Notes under the pieces: model-generated
Database searches by the model: none
What the model saw: the letters and a program-made list of their open reading frames with translations, nothing else
Told to the model about the DNA's origin: nothing
Program-made: the position numbers and the translations under genes
Assembly: GCF_009720485.1 (NCBI RefSeq)
Contig: NZ_CP045245.1
Location: 1,674,001 to 1,738,000, forward strand
Direction: 5' to 3'
Length of the DNA stretch: 64,000 bases
Origin: Cellulomonas sp. JZ18
GTDB taxonomy: Bacteria; Actinomycetota; Actinomycetes; Actinomycetales; Cellulomonadaceae
Shown here: piece after piece, positions 62,785 through 64,000 of the stretch
How positions within the stretch are numbered: the stretch's first letter is position 1
Layout of the letters: each line of letters opens with the position of its first letter

Positions 62785-63642
62785 TCAGCCCCCGGTGCCC
62801 TTGTCCCGGCGGCGCAGGTAGCGCTCGAACTCCTGGGCGATCGCCTCGCCGCTCGCCTCCGGCAGCTCCGCGGTGTCCTTCGCCTCCTCGAGCTGGCGCA
62901 CGTACTCGCCGATCTCGCTGTCGTCCCCGGCGAGCTCGTCGACGCCGTGCTGCCACGCGACCGCGTCGTCGGGCAGGTCGCCCAGCGGCACCGGCTCGCC
63001 CAGCAGTGACTCGATGCGGTGCAGCACCGCGAGCGTCGCCTTCGGGGACGGCGGGGCCGCGACGTAGTGGGGCACGGCCGCCCACAGGGACAGCGCCTGC
63101 AGACCGCGCGCCGCCGCCTCGTGCTGCAGGACCCCGACGATCCCGGTCGGGCCCTCGTACGTGTTCGGCTCCAGACCCAGCAGCTCGCGCACGTCCGGGT
63201 CCTCGCTCGTCGCGTTGACCGGGATGGGGCGCGTGTGCGGCACGTCCGCCAGGAGCGCGCCGACCGTGACGATCGTGCGCACCCCGAGCCCCTCGGCGAT
63301 GTCGAGCAGCTCGGCGCAGTAGCGGCGCCAGCGCATCGACGGCTCGATGCCGTGCACGAGGACGACCCGGCGACCCGTGCGGGGGGTCGTCGCGACGGCC
63401 ACGGCCGTCGTGGGCCACGTGATCTCCCGCGTGCCGTCGGGCCCCGGCCCGACGACCGGACGGTTCACCTGGAAGTCGTGGTACTCCTCGGGGTCGAGCT
63501 CGTCCACCTGGTCGGCGCCCCACGCGTCGTGCAGGTGCTCCAGCGCGGCCGTCGCGGCGCCACCGGCGTCGTTCCAGCCCTCGAAGGCCGCGAGCAGCAC
63601 GGTCTCGCGCGCCGGCAGGTCGGCTCCGGTCGGTTCGGTCAC
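62785..63642 (-). CDS. PAC2 family protein (proteasome assembly chaperone-like)
   Basis: A 285-residue cytosolic protein with the PAC2 fold: ETVLLAAFEGWNDAGGAATA, HGIEPSMRWRRYCAELL, TVGALLADVPHTRP and LQALSLWAAVPHYVAAPPS. Actinobacterial PAC2 proteins (for example M. tuberculosis Rv2125) are conserved near mshC, as here. Function is not established; links to the Pup-proteasome are inferred from the name only. The C-terminal 50 residues are helical and charged. The GTG is leaderless. Confidence 0.92.
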   Translation of the reverse strand: MTEPTGADLPARETVLLAAFEGWNDAGGAATAALEHLHDAWGADQVDELDPEEYHDFQVNRPVVGPGPDGTREITWPTTAVAVATTPRTGRRVVLVHGIEPSMRWRRYCAELLDIAEGLGVRTIVTVGALLADVPHTRPIPVNATSEDPDVRELLGLEPNTYEGPTGIVGVLQHEAAARGLQALSLWAAVPHYVAAPPSPKATLAVLHRIESLLGEPVPLGDLPDDAVAWQHGVDELAGDDSEIGEYVRQLEEAKDTAELPEASGEAIAQEFERYLRRRDKGTGG

Positions 63643-63648
63643 CGTCCC

Positions 63649-63654
63649 AGCCTA
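63649..63654 (-). promoter_or_regulatory. -10 box TAGGCT, leaderless start at 63642
   Basis: TAGGCT on the minus strand is 6 nt before the GTG of the PAC2 gene. Confidence 0.55.
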
Positions 63655-63787
63655 GGGCGCGCCGCCCGGCGGGGTGCGTCGAGCCGTAAGCGGGGGGCTG
63701 CGCCACGGCGGACCGGGGTGCCATGCTCGGCGCGACGGTGCCGCCGGTCCGACGAGGGGCCGGCGGGCCGACGAGGGCAGGGGAGCC

Positions 63788-64000
63788 ATGCGTCGAGGTC
63801 TGCGTGCCGTGCTGACGGCCGCCGGGATCGTGTCGGGACTGGTCGCGGGGGTCGCGCTCGCCGCGCCCGCCGCGGCGGACGAGGGAGCCGCGCCGTGGGA
63901 GTGCGGGCGGGGGACGCCGGCCCCGAGGGCGGGGTCGTGCCGGGCGACCTGCTCGTGCCGGCCGGTGAGGCCTGCGTGCTCTGGCGCGTGAGCGTCGAGG
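63788..64000 (+). pseudogene. Secreted protein, 3' end outside window, frame apparently interrupted
   Basis: GGGGAG precedes an ATG encoding a signal peptide (MRRGLRAVLTAAGIVSGLVA, ending PAAA about residue 30). After DEGAAPWECG the frame becomes Arg/Pro/Cys rich and stops at 63991. Adding one G to the run at 63909-63913 gives GDAGPEGGVVPGDLLVPAGE followed by ACVLWRVSVE, open to the window end. That segment resembles secreted proteins with a Cys-containing beta repeat. The missing base is inferred; family is not assigned. Confidence 0.6.

Noticed and set aside
1..64000. Insertion sequences, prophage or integrative element
   Set aside because: I found no transposase, integrase, phage structural gene or tRNA-flanking direct repeat; composition looks uniform.

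Overview
This window is about 64 kb of very GC-rich chromosome with dense genes, short intergenic gaps, many ATGA/GTGA stop-start overlaps and many GTG starts. The gene content points to an actinobacterium of the Micrococcales, most likely Cellulomonas or a close relative. Markers are a mycothiol gene (mshC), a RpoD/SigA factor with an acidic Lys/Ala-rich N-terminus, a PPi-dependent phosphofructokinase, a PASTA kinase, a secreted GH6 cellulase and a GH10 xylanase. The organism is inferred. I saw no insertion sequence, prophage, CRISPR array or rRNA operon.

Layout. 1-13 kb is core metabolism and envelope: PlsC-type acyltransferase (partial), PPi-PFK overlapping class II DAHP synthase, a strong bidirectional terminator, then a minus-strand LysM transglycosylase and PASTA Ser/Thr kinase, an Rv2175c-like DNA-binding protein, a polyprenyl diphosphate synthase, a lipoprotein, a DUF4192 protein, a universal stress protein and rpoD. 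The set resembles the pknL/Rv2175c/idsA2/aroG neighbourhood of Mycobacterium tuberculosis. 13-30 kb holds a zinc-ribbon protein, parE, a double GNAT, a stand-alone ABC ATPase, an NfeD/SPFH pair, a two-gene heterodimeric ABC exporter, a cytoplasmic GH10 xylanase coupled to an MFS carrier, an RNA methyltransferase, a secreted beta-helix protein, YbaK, PEBP and a TRIC-type channel.

30-36.5 kb is an SOS mutagenesis cassette: a perfect LexA box followed by imuA', imuB and dnaE2. 36.5-41.3 kb holds an AI-2E-type permease, tRNA-Leu(GAG), a small membrane protein, a PAP2 phosphatase, an ADP-ribosylglycohydrolase and a GyrI-like protein. 41.4-46.9 kb is a three-gene SMC-type operon (jetA/mksF, jetB/mksE, jetC/mksB) without the JetD nuclease. 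47-51.5 kb holds a GH6 enzyme with bulb-lectin domains, a ClgR/PopR-like regulator and a clpP pair in which one subunit lacks the catalytic serine; a 34-bp perfect palindrome lies upstream of the pair. 51.5-64 kb holds a phosphoesterase, a broken alpha/beta hydrolase, a fructosamine-kinase-like protein, alanine dehydrogenase, M3 and M20 peptidases, small conserved proteins, an aldo/keto reductase, uppP, mshC, a PAC2 protein and the start of a secreted protein.

Two window-wide patterns stand out. First, at least 17 genes carry a TAnnnT-like -10 hexamer 6-8 nt before the start codon, as expected for leaderless mRNAs. Second, several genes (idsA, imuA', PAP2, an alpha/beta hydrolase twice, the last secreted protein, perhaps a small ORF) are interrupted by what looks like one missing base in a G/C run. 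Restoring one base in each case gives a family-like protein, so assembly error is more likely than true gene decay.
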